Source: Paraburkholderia phenoliruptrix (GTDB lineage: Bacteria; Pseudomonadota; Gammaproteobacteria; Burkholderiales; Burkholderiaceae). Taken from it: a stretch of 64,000 nucleotides of DNA. This document shows positions 1-8,354 of this stretch, piece by piece. The notes beneath the pieces are model-generated. The model searched no databases. It was not told where the DNA came from and saw only the letters and a list, made by a program, of their open reading frames with translations. Within the stretch, counting starts at the first letter, position 1. Every line of letters starts with the position of its first letter. The position numbers and the translations under genes are program-made. Location of the stretch: contig NZ_JAEUAV010000029.1 in assembly GCF_019511605.1 (NCBI RefSeq), forward strand, positions 1 through 64,000. Reading direction: 5' to 3'.

Positions 1-350
1 GTATAAGAGACCGAACCCCCATCGCCCGCAGCCCCCAACACCGCCGCTCGACCTGCAGCACCGCTATCCACCACTCGCTCGCCAATCACCGCGGCCACGC
101 CCGCAGCCGCCGCTGCTGCGGCACGGCGGTTCTCCGGCGCGACCCATCGACAGAACGAGCGAATCGGCTGTTCATTCAGGTTGAACGTCTTGAGAACGGC
201 GCCATACAGCCCGTGCAGCCGCGAGTCCAGGCAGTAGCCTGGCGCGAGCAATGCCCACCCGCAGCCAAAGGGCGCCGGTACATCGTTGAACGGGCGGGAG
301 CGCGGCAACGCCATCGCGCCTTCGACTACGGTTAACGGGGTGGTGGCCAT
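1..350 (-). CDS. Hypothetical protein, truncated by the window edge
   Basis: An open frame runs from an ATG at 350 to the left edge with no stop, at least 116 codons. A GGAAAAGAG purine run lies a few bases before the ATG and could serve as a ribosome binding site. An in-frame ATG at 374 is an alternative start. The visible part begins MATTPLTVVEGAM, contains several Cys and Trp residues in its first half and becomes Ala/Gly-rich near the edge. I do not recognise the family. The C-terminus lies outside the window, so function and full length cannot be judged. The frame could also be spurious in this GC-rich DNA. Confidence 0.42.
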   Translation of the reverse strand, partial: MATTPLTVVEGAMALPRSRPFNDVPAPFGCGWALLAPGYCLDSRLHGLYGAVLKTFNLNEQPIRSFCRWVAPENRRAAAAAAAGVAAVIGERVVDSGAAGRAAVLGAAGDGGSVSY

Positions 351-633
351 CGCTCTTTTCCAGCGCCTCGGCATGAGACGCCGCCTGGCATTCGTGGGTC
401 GGCGACGAAGGCCTCGGAGTGCAACGCAAAAAACGCTTCTCACATGCGCGCGAGCGCTACGGCGCAGGAGCAACAGAGCCCGCGCGCATGTGCGCGAGCG
501 GACGCGTCAGCGCCCAGGCCGCAAAGCCGTCGTCGGGAAAAGCAGATGATGCGACGGGACCAAAGATGAAAGGCCCTGACACTTCCCAAAGTGCATGACG
601 AAATGTCCGAGATGGGAGCGGCCGAGACCCAGA
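351..633. other. Intergenic stretch, no gene seen
   Basis: About 280 bases between two minus-strand genes. The short frames that cover it on both strands are Arg-rich and look like GC-rich shadows. I see no convincing hairpin terminator, RNA gene or promoter. Confidence 0.4.
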
Positions 634-1203
634 TCAAGCGCCCGACGGGTCCAGCCGATAAACATAGCGCAACGCAGTGATATCCACGCCGCCCATCCGG
701 TCCGGCTCCGCGCCGACGAACCGCCAGCCTTGCCGTTCGTAGAAGCCCATTGCGGGGACGTTGCCTTCGAGCACGTACAGATACATCTGCGTTTCGCCTT
801 GCGCGCGAGCCCAGTCTATGGCGGCGCGCATCAGCAGTTTGCCGGCGCCGATGCCCTGATACCCCGGCAACGCGTGCAGGTTGTCGAGCAGCGCGCCCCA
901 CGCGGAGTCGGGCTGGCGCTCCACGCATACGAAGCCGATCGGCTCGTCGCCCAACAACGCGATCTGCACCATGCGGCGCTCGCCGCCGGGCGCTGCCATG
1001 CGCGCCTTCCAGTAGGCGTCGCGTTCGCCGGCGGCCTCGCCGTCCAGAAAGGCATCGGGCAACAGGCCGCGGTAAGTGGCGCGCCAGCTCGTGCTGTGAA
1101 TGGAAGCAATCAGCGCGGCATCGCCGACGGTGGCGGGGCGCAGCGAGAGGGCGGGGATGGTCTGCATCGGGAAAGTAAGGAACTGATATCGCGTCGCCGC
1201 CAT
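634..1203 (-). CDS. GNAT family N-acetyltransferase
   Basis: Predicted acetyl-CoA-dependent N-acetyltransferase of 189 residues, about the normal size for a single-domain GNAT. The fold signature begins LRPATVGDAALIASIH near residue 19. The acetyl-CoA loop is represented by LPGYQGIGAGKLLM, a Q/RxxGxG/A motif, and is followed by the typical NVPAMGFYERQGW segment of motif B. The substrate cannot be told from sequence. An internal ATG at 1167 (MQTIPALS) is an equally good start because neither site has a clear Shine-Dalgarno sequence. The gene stands alone between an unrecognised gene and a divergent transporter. Family membership is firm; the substrate is unknown. Confidence 0.8.
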   Translation of the reverse strand: MAATRYQFLTFPMQTIPALSLRPATVGDAALIASIHSTSWRATYRGLLPDAFLDGEAAGERDAYWKARMAAPGGERRMVQIALLGDEPIGFVCVERQPDSAWGALLDNLHALPGYQGIGAGKLLMRAAIDWARAQGETQMYLYVLEGNVPAMGFYERQGWRFVGAEPDRMGGVDITALRYVYRLDPSGA

Positions 1204-1478
1204 TCTAGCGGTCGCGCGCGCAGGCGTCGGCTGTAATGAAAATGTAGGGAATGCGCAACACTCCCATCGACGGTAACATGGCTGGGCACGGCTTTCAGGA
1301 GTGTCAACGTTTACCCTGATACCGCGTAAATCTGTTCGCTTGCAGAATGCAGCGCCCCCGGCGCGGCCTCGTCTGCAGACTTCCGCTCACCTGTGGCACC
1401 CGCCAGTTCGACCAGGCGGACCGTTTCATCGCCAGATCGCCGCGGACCGCGCGGCGTTGGGCTCATCAGGAAATGTCA

Positions 1479-2780
1479 ATGTCAACAGCGTCACACGCCA
1501 TTTCTTCGTCGGAAGAATCCAAGGTCAAGACAGTGTTCCGCGTGGTCAGCGGCAACTTTCTTGAAATGTACGACTTCATGGTCTACGGCTATTACGCCTC
1601 GGCGATCGCCAAGACCTACTTCCCCAGCGGCAGCGAATTTGCGTCGCTAATGCTCTCGCTCTCCGTGTTCGGCGCGGGCTTCCTGATGCGGCCGCTGGGC
1701 GCCATCGTGCTGGGCGCCTACATCGACCATTACGGCCGACGCAAGGGCCTCATCCTCACGCTCGGCCTGATGGCACTTGGCACGCTCACAGTGGCGTCCA
1801 TTCCAGGCTACGCGACCATCGGCCTGCTCGCGCCGGTGCTGGTGCTGTTCGGTCGCCTGCTGCAAGGTTTCTCGGCAGGGGTGGAGTTGGGCGGCGTGTC
1901 GGTGTATCTGTCCGAGATTGCCACCAAGGGGCACAAGGGCTTTTATTGCGCGTGGCAGTCGGGCAGCCAGCAGGTCGCCGTGGTGTTCGCGGCACTGCTC
2001 GGCGTGATGCTCAACAAGACGCTGCCCGCGGACCAGATGAGCGCATGGGGCTGGCGCGTGCCGTTCCTGATCGGCTGCCTGATCGTGCCGTTCCTGTTCC
2101 TGATTCGCCGTTCGTTGAAGGAAACCGAGGAATTCTCCGCGCGCAAGCATCGTCCGGGCATGGGCGAGATCATGAAGAGCATGGCCGCGAACTGGGTCAC
2201 AGTGCTGGGCGGCATGGGCATGGTCATCATGACGACGGTGTCGTTCTACATGATCACCGCCTACACGCCGACCTTCGGCAAGGAAGTGCTGAAGCTCTCG
2301 GCGATCGACACGCTTGTCGTCACCGTCTGCATCGGCTTGTCGAACCTGATCTGGCTGCCGCTCGCGGGCGCGCTGTCGGACCGCGTCGGCCGTCGTCCGG
2401 TGCTGCTGGCCTTCACCGCGCTCACCTTGGTCAGCGCCTATCCGGCGCTGCAATGGCTGGTCGCGGAGCCGTCGTTCGCGCGTCTGCTCACCGTCGAGCT
2501 GTGGCTGTCGTTCCTGTATGGCAGCTATAACGGCGCGATGGTCGTCGCACTCACCGAAGTGATGCCGGTGGAGGTGCGCACCGCGGGTTTCTCGCTCGCC
2601 TACAGCCTCGCGACAACGATCGGCGGCTTCACGCCGGCCATCTCCACGTTGCTGATCCATTCGACCGGCAACAAGGCCGCGCCTGGCCTGTTCCTCGGCG
2701 TGGCGGCGCTCTGCGGACTGGTCGCTACGCTCGTGCTGTACCGCACGCGCGAATCGCGCGATCAATACAAGAGCGCGTGA
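1479..2780 (+). CDS. citA: Citrate-proton symporter, MFS metabolite:H+ family
   Basis: Inner-membrane transporter expected to import citrate, or a related tricarboxylate such as tricarballylate, with protons. The 433-residue product has the twelve-helix MFS layout with two GxxxDxxGRR loops, YIDHYGRRKG early and LSDRVGRRPVL in the second half. It also carries GFSAGVELGGVSVYL, the segment characteristic of the MHS subgroup. From memory it resembles enteric CitA along its whole length, including SGNFLE near the N-terminus. I chose ATG 1479 because AGGA at 1468-1471 sits 7 bases ahead of it; ATG 1473 is too close to that site. No tricarballylate oxidation genes adjoin it, which makes citrate the simpler guess. 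It converges on the next gene with a 23-base gap. Confidence 0.88.
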   Translation: MSTASHAISSSEESKVKTVFRVVSGNFLEMYDFMVYGYYASAIAKTYFPSGSEFASLMLSLSVFGAGFLMRPLGAIVLGAYIDHYGRRKGLILTLGLMALGTLTVASIPGYATIGLLAPVLVLFGRLLQGFSAGVELGGVSVYLSEIATKGHKGFYCAWQSGSQQVAVVFAALLGVMLNKTLPADQMSAWGWRVPFLIGCLIVPFLFLIRRSLKETEEFSARKHRPGMGEIMKSMAANWVTVLGGMGMVIMTTVSFYMITAYTPTFGKEVLKLSAIDTLVVTVCIGLSNLIWLPLAGALSDRVGRRPVLLAFTALTLVSAYPALQWLVAEPSFARLLTVELWLSFLYGSYNGAMVVALTEVMPVEVRTAGFSLAYSLATTIGGFTPAISTLLIHSTGNKAAPGLFLGVAALCGLVATLVLYRTRESRDQYKSA

Positions 2781-2803
2781 AGCGCGGTATTGGCTGACTG
2801 CGC

Positions 2804-4651
2804 CTATCCAGCGCGCAGCTCTTGCGCCACCGCTTCCACCACCTCGCGCCACGCACCGGGCCGCGGCTGGCGCAGCAGCCTCGCGCTGGCGTACCAGGCG
2901 CTGCGCGTGTCGTCGGGACACCAGCGCCAGTCGGGTGCGAACGGCAGCATGAGCCACAGCGGCTTGCCTAGCGCGCCGGCGAGGTGGGCGATCGACGTAT
3001 CGATCGAAACGACCGCATCGAGCCGCTCGACGATCGCCGCCGTATCCGCGAAATCGTTGATCCGGCCGTCGAAGCGGTGAATCCACCTGGCGCGCGGATG
3101 CGCGTCCAGCGCCGCGCGTTCGTCGTCGCGCAGATCGGGCTGCAGCACGATCCAGTCTATGCCCTCAAGCGCGAGAAGCGGTTCGAGCGCCGCAAGCGGC
3201 ATTGAGCGCGTTTCGTTCTGCTGGATGCGCCCGGACCACGCGAGCCCGATCTTGCGCCTCGCCTGACCACCCAGCGAGCCGCGCCATTTGCGCCGCCATG
3301 CGGGCGGCGCGCTCAGGTAGGAAGTGCGTCCCGGAATCGTAGCGGGCGTCGTGCCGAGCGCGAGCGGCAAGCTCAGCAACGGGCATTGCAGGTCGGCAGC
3401 AGGGCGAGGCGCGCCGCGGGCCACCAGCGTTACGCGCCACGCCTTTGCAACCGGTTCGAGGAGCGGCAGCAGCGGCGGCTGAACCTCGAGCACCACGCGC
3501 GCCGCCCGTTGCGCGGCAAGCGGCACGAAGCGCACGAACTGCAAGGTATCGCCGAAACCCTGTTCGGCGTGGACCAGCAGCGTGCGCTGCGCGATTTGCT
3601 CGCCGTGCCAGCGCGGCAACGTTTCGATAGCCGGTTCGGCGACAGTTTGCAGACGCCACTCGTACTCCGGCAGTCCGCGCGCGAAATCTCCCAGCGCGAG
3701 CCACGCCAGTGCGCGGTTCATATGCGCGGCCGCGAGATCGGGCTGCAGGCGCAACGCCTGGTCGAAGGCGCGCACGGCGGTAGCGTGTGCGCCTAGCGCC
3801 TGGTGCGCGGTGCCGAGGCTCAGCCAGGCGAGCGCGAATTGCGGATCGAGACCGACCGAGCGTTCCAGGTACGGAATTGCCTGCGCATGACGCCCGAGCG
3901 CGGCAAGCGCATTGCCTATGCCGAAGATGGCGGGCGGCAGATTCGGCTGCAAGGCAAGCGTGGCCTCGAACGACGCGACCGCTTGCTCGTGACGGCCGGT
4001 GGCGTCGAACGTATTGGCAAGATTGAAGTGCGCGGCGACGAAGCGCGGCTCCGCGGCCAGAGCGGCCTTGAAGCAGGGGATGGCTTCGTCCGCACGGCCG
4101 AGCGCGTTGAGCGACATGCCCATGTTGTTGAGCGCGCCGGCGTGGCCGGGGCGCAGCTCCAGCGTGCGGCGGAACGACGCGATGGCTTCCTCGTGACGCC
4201 CGAGCGCATGCAGCGCGTTGCCGAGGTTGTTGTGCGACGAAGCGTCTTCCGGTTGCAGGCGCAGCGAACGGCGGAACGCGTCGGCGGCGTCCTCGTGACG
4301 GCCCGCCGCCGCATACGCATTGCCGAGGTTGTAGTGCGCCATGGGGAACGACGGCGCGAGCGTCAGCGCGTTGCGGAACTGCTCGATGGCCTCGTCGATC
4401 TGGCCGAGCGCCTTCAGCGCATTGCCGAGGTTCAACTGCAGCGCGGCGTCTTGCGGACGCAGGTTGACCGCGCGCCGCACCAGTTCGGCGGCTTCCGCGT
4501 GCTGGCCCTGCTGGTGGCGCAGCACGCCAAGCAGGTGCAGTGCGTCGACGTGCGTGGGATTGCCGTCGAGCGTCGCGCGGTAGCCGCGTTCGGCGTCGTC
4601 GAGGCGGCCGTCACGATGCGCCGCAAAAGCGCGGTCAAAAACAGGTTGCAT
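2804..4651 (-). CDS. TPR-repeat protein with glycosyltransferase-like C-terminal domain
   Basis: About ten 34-residue tetratricopeptide repeats fill residues 5 to 370, many with the LGNALxALGRxxEAIxxF pattern. They are followed by a C-terminal domain with HAEQGFGDTLQFVRF and later VVSIDTSIAHLAGALGKP. The last motif is the nucleotide-sugar binding region seen in heptosyltransferase/GT9-like and TPR-linked glycosyltransferases. The protein could glycosylate a surface or secreted partner, with the TPR solenoid choosing the acceptor; this is inference. I prefer ATG 4651, which starts just before the first repeat and gives 615 residues. The longer frame to 4744 would run into the neighbouring ArsR operator. 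No glycan cluster or flagellin gene lies nearby. Confidence 0.75.
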   Translation of the reverse strand: MQPVFDRAFAAHRDGRLDDAERGYRATLDGNPTHVDALHLLGVLRHQQGQHAEAAELVRRAVNLRPQDAALQLNLGNALKALGQIDEAIEQFRNALTLAPSFPMAHYNLGNAYAAAGRHEDAADAFRRSLRLQPEDASSHNNLGNALHALGRHEEAIASFRRTLELRPGHAGALNNMGMSLNALGRADEAIPCFKAALAAEPRFVAAHFNLANTFDATGRHEQAVASFEATLALQPNLPPAIFGIGNALAALGRHAQAIPYLERSVGLDPQFALAWLSLGTAHQALGAHATAVRAFDQALRLQPDLAAAHMNRALAWLALGDFARGLPEYEWRLQTVAEPAIETLPRWHGEQIAQRTLLVHAEQGFGDTLQFVRFVPLAAQRAARVVLEVQPPLLPLLEPVAKAWRVTLVARGAPRPAADLQCPLLSLPLALGTTPATIPGRTSYLSAPPAWRRKWRGSLGGQARRKIGLAWSGRIQQNETRSMPLAALEPLLALEGIDWIVLQPDLRDDERAALDAHPRARWIHRFDGRINDFADTAAIVERLDAVVSIDTSIAHLAGALGKPLWLMLPFAPDWRWCPDDTRSAWYASARLLRQPRPGAWREVVEAVAQELRAG

Positions 4652-4740
4652 GACGGGGAAGGTAGGGGGTGAGGCAAAGGCCGCATTTTCCCACACTCGC
4701 GACAGGCGCCCCGATTTGACCAGGTTCCGCGTCTCGCCTA

Positions 4741-4764
4741 ACATGTGAACACCTATTCACATGT
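4741..4764. promoter_or_regulatory. ArsR/SmtB-type operator, perfect inverted repeat
   Basis: ACATGTGAA at 4741-4749 and TTCACATGT at 4756-4764 are perfect 9-base inverted arms around a 6-base spacer. The core TGAA-N6-TTCA fits the known site class of metal-sensing ArsR/SmtB repressors. It lies 8 bases before the arsR-family start codon, where bound repressor would block transcription of the regulator and the efflux gene behind it. Confidence 0.8.
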
Positions 4765-4772
4765 AGGCCGCC

Positions 4773-5132
4773 ATGATTCCCGTCACCACTTCCGGCCAAC
4801 CGCCGGCGGGCTTCGACCCGCCTTCGGCGGATACCATCGTGCCGCTGGCCGACCTGTTCCGGCTGCTTGGCGATCCAACGCGCTTGCGCATCGTGCTTGC
4901 CTGCGTCGACGCACGTCGTCCGGTGGGGGCGATTGCGGAAGAGCTGGGGCTGTCGCCGTCGCTCGTCAGCCATCATTTGCGGCTGCTGCGCGCGGCGCGA
5001 ATCGTGCGGGCGCAGCGGCAGGGCAAGCAGGTGTTCTATCTCGCCGCCGACCGCCATATCAGCACGATGCTGGCCGGCATGCTCGAGCACGTCGCCGAGC
5101 CTACCCGCGACGACGCATTGGATCTGCCATGA
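4773..5132 (+). CDS. ArsR/SmtB family metal-responsive repressor
   Basis: A 119-residue winged-helix repressor. The segment LADLFRLLGDPTRLRIVLA is the typical ArsR N-terminal helix, and SPSLVSHHLRLLRAARIV is the recognition helix-turn-helix. Late in the chain, AADRHISTMLAGMLEHV supplies Asp and His residues that resemble the alpha-5 metal site of zinc-sensing SmtB/CzrA proteins. The alpha-3 Cys-box ELCVCDL of arsenic sensors is absent; the only cysteine is in LACVDA. A perfect operator lies just upstream, and the stop overlaps the start of a CDF metal exporter by 4 bases (ATGA). The simplest reading is that the protein releases DNA when Zn(II), or possibly Co/Ni/Cd, is in excess and so induces the exporter. 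Confidence 0.88.
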   Translation: MIPVTTSGQPPAGFDPPSADTIVPLADLFRLLGDPTRLRIVLACVDARRPVGAIAEELGLSPSLVSHHLRLLRAARIVRAQRQGKQVFYLAADRHISTMLAGMLEHVAEPTRDDALDLP

Positions 5133-6211
5133 AGGAAATCGAAACCAGAAAAGACGAGCACGCGTCGGCGCGGCTCGCGACATCGGATGCCGGTGGGCAA
5201 TGCCATGGGCACGATCACGGCGATGGTGCGGGGCACGGGCACGACCATCACGGCGATAGCCATAGTCACGGTCATAGCCACAGCCACGGTCACAGCCACA
5301 GCCACGGCCACCACCATGCCCATGCCCCCGTCGCCGGCCACGGTTTGGCGTTTGCGATTGCAGTCGCGCTGAACGTCGCGATCGTCGTCATGCAGGCCGT
5401 GTACGGCGTGCTCGCGCATTCCACCGCGCTGCTCGCCGACGCGGGTCACAATCTGTCCGACGTGCTCGGCCTGCTGCTTGCCTGGGGCGCCGCCTGGCTG
5501 GCCACGCGCCGTCCCTCCGCGCGCTATACGTTCGGCTACGGCAGCTCGTCGATTCTCGCGTCGCTCGCCAACGCGGCGCTGCTGCTGTTCGCGTGCGGCG
5601 TGATCGTCGCCGAGGCAATCGGCCGCCTGATCGACCCGGCGCCTGTCGGCGGGCTGGCGGTGTTCGTCGTCGCGGCCGTGGGGATGGTCGTCAACGGAAT
5701 CTCCGCGTGTCTCTTCATGCGTGGCCAGAAGGAAGACCTGAACATTCGCGGCGCTTTTCTGCATATGGCCGCCGATGCCGGCGTGTCCGCGGCGGTGGCA
5801 GTGAGCGGCCTCGCGATTCTCTACACCGGCTGGACGTGGCTCGACCCGCTGATGAGTCTGCTGGTGGTCGCGGTGGTCGTCTACGGCACGTGGGGGCTGT
5901 TGCGCGACTCGGTGCGCCTCGCGCTCAACGCCGTGCCGCCAGGCGTCGACGTGCAACGCATTCGCGACTATCTCGCCAGCCAGCCCGGCGTCGAGGACGT
6001 GCACGATCTGCACGTGTGGGCACTTTCGACCACCGGCAATGCGCTCAGCGCGCATCTGGTGATGCCGGCGGGGCATCCCGGCGACGAGCGGCTCGACGGC
6101 ATTGTGCTCGCATTGCGCGAACGCTTTTCGATGCAGCATGCCACGCTGCAAGTGGACCTCGGCACGACCCATCATCGCTGTGCGATGGACAGGCCGCCCG
6201 TTGCGCATTGA
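5129..6211 (+). CDS. Cation diffusion facilitator, Zn/Co/Cd efflux transporter
   Basis: Inner-membrane antiporter that exports divalent metal ions in exchange for protons. The 360-residue protein opens with a very His-rich cytoplasmic segment (about residues 23-66, repeated HSHGHS units) that likely binds metal. It then has six predicted membrane helices. Helix II carries ADAGHNLSD and helix V carries HMAADAGVS, the two HxxxD pairs that form the transport site in the ZitB/CzcD type. The C-terminal cytoplasmic domain contains VHDLHVWALS, the usual metal-dependent dimer motif. Its ATG overlaps the arsR-family stop, so both are translated from one message under the upstream operator. Zinc is the likeliest substrate, inferred from the His-Asp sites. 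Confidence 0.9.
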   Translation: MKEIETRKDEHASARLATSDAGGQCHGHDHGDGAGHGHDHHGDSHSHGHSHSHGHSHSHGHHHAHAPVAGHGLAFAIAVALNVAIVVMQAVYGVLAHSTALLADAGHNLSDVLGLLLAWGAAWLATRRPSARYTFGYGSSSILASLANAALLLFACGVIVAEAIGRLIDPAPVGGLAVFVVAAVGMVVNGISACLFMRGQKEDLNIRGAFLHMAADAGVSAAVAVSGLAILYTGWTWLDPLMSLLVVAVVVYGTWGLLRDSVRLALNAVPPGVDVQRIRDYLASQPGVEDVHDLHVWALSTTGNALSAHLVMPAGHPGDERLDGIVLALRERFSMQHATLQVDLGTTHHRCAMDRPPVAH

Positions 6212-6264
6212 AGCCGCGGGCGCCGGGCGTACACTAGAGCGCACTGTGGTCTGCGGAGTTTTGC

Positions 6265-7992
6265 ATGCACGCTGCTGCTGACAATGCGTCACCGGTGCTG
6301 ATCGTCGGGGCGGGGCCAACCGGGCTCGCCGCCGCCATGAGTCTCGCGCGCGCGCACGTTCCCGTGCGGCTCATCGACCGCGCGATGCAGCCCAATCCCT
6401 ATTCGCGCGCCATCGGCATTCAGGCGCGTACGCTGGAACTGCTGGAGCAGCATCGGCTTGCCGAACGCTTTCTCGAACTCGGCCATCGCGCGCGCGTGGC
6501 CAATCTGTTTTCGAACGGCATGCGGCTCGCGCAACTGGACTTCGACCCGCTGCACACGCGCTATCCGTATCTGCTGTTTCTCGATCAGTCGGTGACCGAG
6601 CGTCTTTTCACCGAACATCTGGCGACGCTCGGCGTGACGATCGAGCGGGGCGTCGAACTCACCATGTTCTCGCAAGGCTCGGCCGGCGTTCAGGCGACGC
6701 TGCGGCGCGCCGACGGTCACACGGAAACGCTGCGCCCGTCCTGGATAATCGCCGCTGACGGCGCGCACAGCATGATCCGCCATGGCCTCGGTCTCAACTT
6801 CGAGGGCAGGACGCTCGAGCAGACATTCCTGCTGGCCGATGTTCATGCCGAAACCGACTGGCCCGACGACGAATTTCACATCTTCGCATCCGGCGAAGGC
6901 CTCGTCGCGCTGTTCCCGATGGGGCACGGCCGGCATCGGCTGATTGCCGATCACGCGGTGGAGCCGGCGCCTGCCGCTGCCGCGCCGCCGTCGCCGGTGG
7001 TGCTTGGCGAGCCGCCGCTCAATCGTGTCCCGGCGCCGTCGCTCGAGGCGTGCAAGGCGCTGCTGGCGAGGCGCGTGCATGAACGCGTCGACGTGTCGGA
7101 GCTCGCATGGTCCTCGTATTTCCATGTGAACAGCCGGATGGTGGAGCGCCTGCGCGTTGGCCGCGTGTTCCTCGCGGGCGACGCGGCTCATGTGCACAGC
7201 CCGGCCGGTGCGCAGGGCATGAACACGGGCATTCAGGAAACGTTCAACCTCGGCTGGAAACTCGCGCGCGTGGTGAAAGGCAGCGCGCCCGAGCGCCTGC
7301 TCGACACCTACCATCTCGAACGGCATCCCATCGAGCGCGACGTGTTGCGGCAAACCGGCTTTATCACGCAGATGGCGGAAGCCGACCACGGGCCGCTCAA
7401 GCTGTTGCGCGAGCGCGTCATGCCTGTTCTCGCCGCGCTCGGTCCGCTGCGCGACGCCGCGCGGCTCACTATCAGCGAGCTGTCGATCCAGTATCGGCGC
7501 AGTCCGCTCACGCTCGAGCGGGTGCTCGACGGCGGGCCGCGAGCGGGTGAGCGTGCGCCGGATGCGGTCGTGCATGTCGTCGACGGTCCGCTCGGATGTG
7601 CGCCGGGCATCGGCTGCCTGTACGACCTGCACGACCCGGCGTTCTTCTCGCTGTTCGTACTGGTGCCGCCGTTGCCCGTCGACGGCAAGCCGCTCGACCC
7701 GGATGCGAAGCACGAGCCGCCCCCCGACCCGGAACTCGAGCGTCTTGCCGTGGAAATGGAGCGTTTGTTGCCGGGCGCCGTGCGGATCTGGCGTGTGACG
7801 GATACCACCGGCGACGGCGGGCCGTCGCTAGCCGAGTCTTATGGGCGTACGCGGCCGTCGTTCTATTTAGTCAGGCCAGACGGCTACATCAGCGCGCGCG
7901 GGCGCACCGGCTCGGACCTGAACGGGCTGCTGCGGCACTGCGAAACGTGGTTTACCGTGGGGGGAGAGAGCGCGGAGCAGACGGCGCTGTGA
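6265..7992 (+). CDS. FAD-dependent aromatic monooxygenase (phenol hydroxylase/MhpA-like)
   Basis: Single-component flavoprotein hydroxylase of 575 residues. The N-terminal Rossmann fold has VLIVGAGPTGLAAAMSLA and ends the first sheet with an acidic-type residue in VRLIDR. A central AADGAHSMIRHGLG matches the DG motif that binds FAD and NAD(P)H, and GDAAHVHSPAGAQGMNTGI is the second FAD motif. Residues after about 470 correspond to the thioredoxin-like C-terminal domain of phenol hydroxylase relatives. GGAG lies 6 bases before the ATG. Known relatives hydroxylate phenols, 3-hydroxyphenylpropionate or polyketide-like rings using NAD(P)H and O2. No ring-cleavage genes adjoin it, so the substrate stays open. 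Confidence 0.85.
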   Translation: MHAAADNASPVLIVGAGPTGLAAAMSLARAHVPVRLIDRAMQPNPYSRAIGIQARTLELLEQHRLAERFLELGHRARVANLFSNGMRLAQLDFDPLHTRYPYLLFLDQSVTERLFTEHLATLGVTIERGVELTMFSQGSAGVQATLRRADGHTETLRPSWIIAADGAHSMIRHGLGLNFEGRTLEQTFLLADVHAETDWPDDEFHIFASGEGLVALFPMGHGRHRLIADHAVEPAPAAAAPPSPVVLGEPPLNRVPAPSLEACKALLARRVHERVDVSELAWSSYFHVNSRMVERLRVGRVFLAGDAAHVHSPAGAQGMNTGIQETFNLGWKLARVVKGSAPERLLDTYHLERHPIERDVLRQTGFITQMAEADHGPLKLLRERVMPVLAALGPLRDAARLTISELSIQYRRSPLTLERVLDGGPRAGERAPDAVVHVVDGPLGCAPGIGCLYDLHDPAFFSLFVLVPPLPVDGKPLDPDAKHEPPPDPELERLAVEMERLLPGAVRIWRVTDTTGDGGPSLAESYGRTRPSFYLVRPDGYISARGRTGSDLNGLLRHCETWFTVGGESAEQTAL

Positions 7993-8094
7993 GACGGGAG
8001 GGGCGCCGCGCGGCGGCGTGACGGTGCTTGCCGTCGAGCGCCGACCGCCGCCGGGGCACCCCCCGCGCCGTCCTCGACTCCCGCGCCCCAACCC

Positions 8095-8346
8095 TCAGGC
8101 GACATGAGCCTCCGCAGGCGTGAGACGCTCGCGGTTTTTCACCAGCGCCTCCCTGACGATGGCGGACATTTCGATGCCGCCCGTCTGCGGCGCATCGAGT
8201 GACGCAATCAACGCGCGCCGCATGCGCGGCTCCCAGAAGCGGCGGATATGATCCGCCACACCCGCGACCGCTTCGTCGTGATCCGGCATGGAAGCGAAGA
8301 AATCGCCGATACGGTTCGCCATGTCGATCAGATTCCGAATGTCCAT
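8095..8346 (-). CDS. fdsD: NAD-dependent formate dehydrogenase, delta subunit
   Basis: Small 83-residue protein starting MDIRNLIDMANRIGDFF, the pattern of FdsD subunits. It also contains VADHIRRFWEPRMRRAL. FdsD is needed for active soluble formate dehydrogenase in relatives such as Cupriavidus necator and Rhodobacter, and probably helps molybdenum cofactor insertion or complex assembly. I chose ATG 8346 over 8358 because it has an AGGCG ribosome binding site and matches the family N-terminus. The start overlaps the reading frame end of fdsA by a few bases within the operon. It is the last gene of this transcription unit. Confidence 0.86.
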   Translation of the reverse strand: MDIRNLIDMANRIGDFFASMPDHDEAVAGVADHIRRFWEPRMRRALIASLDAPQTGGIEMSAIVREALVKNRERLTPAEAHVA

Positions 8347-8354
8347 GGCTCGCC

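Noticed and set aside
1647..3086. Minus-strand frame opposite the citrate symporter and the TPR gene end
   Set aside because: Antisense to two recognisable genes and without motifs of its own.
5255..5325. Short regular repeats that could suggest a CRISPR-like array
   Set aside because: They are codons for the His-rich HSHGHS tract of the CDF exporter and have no spacers.
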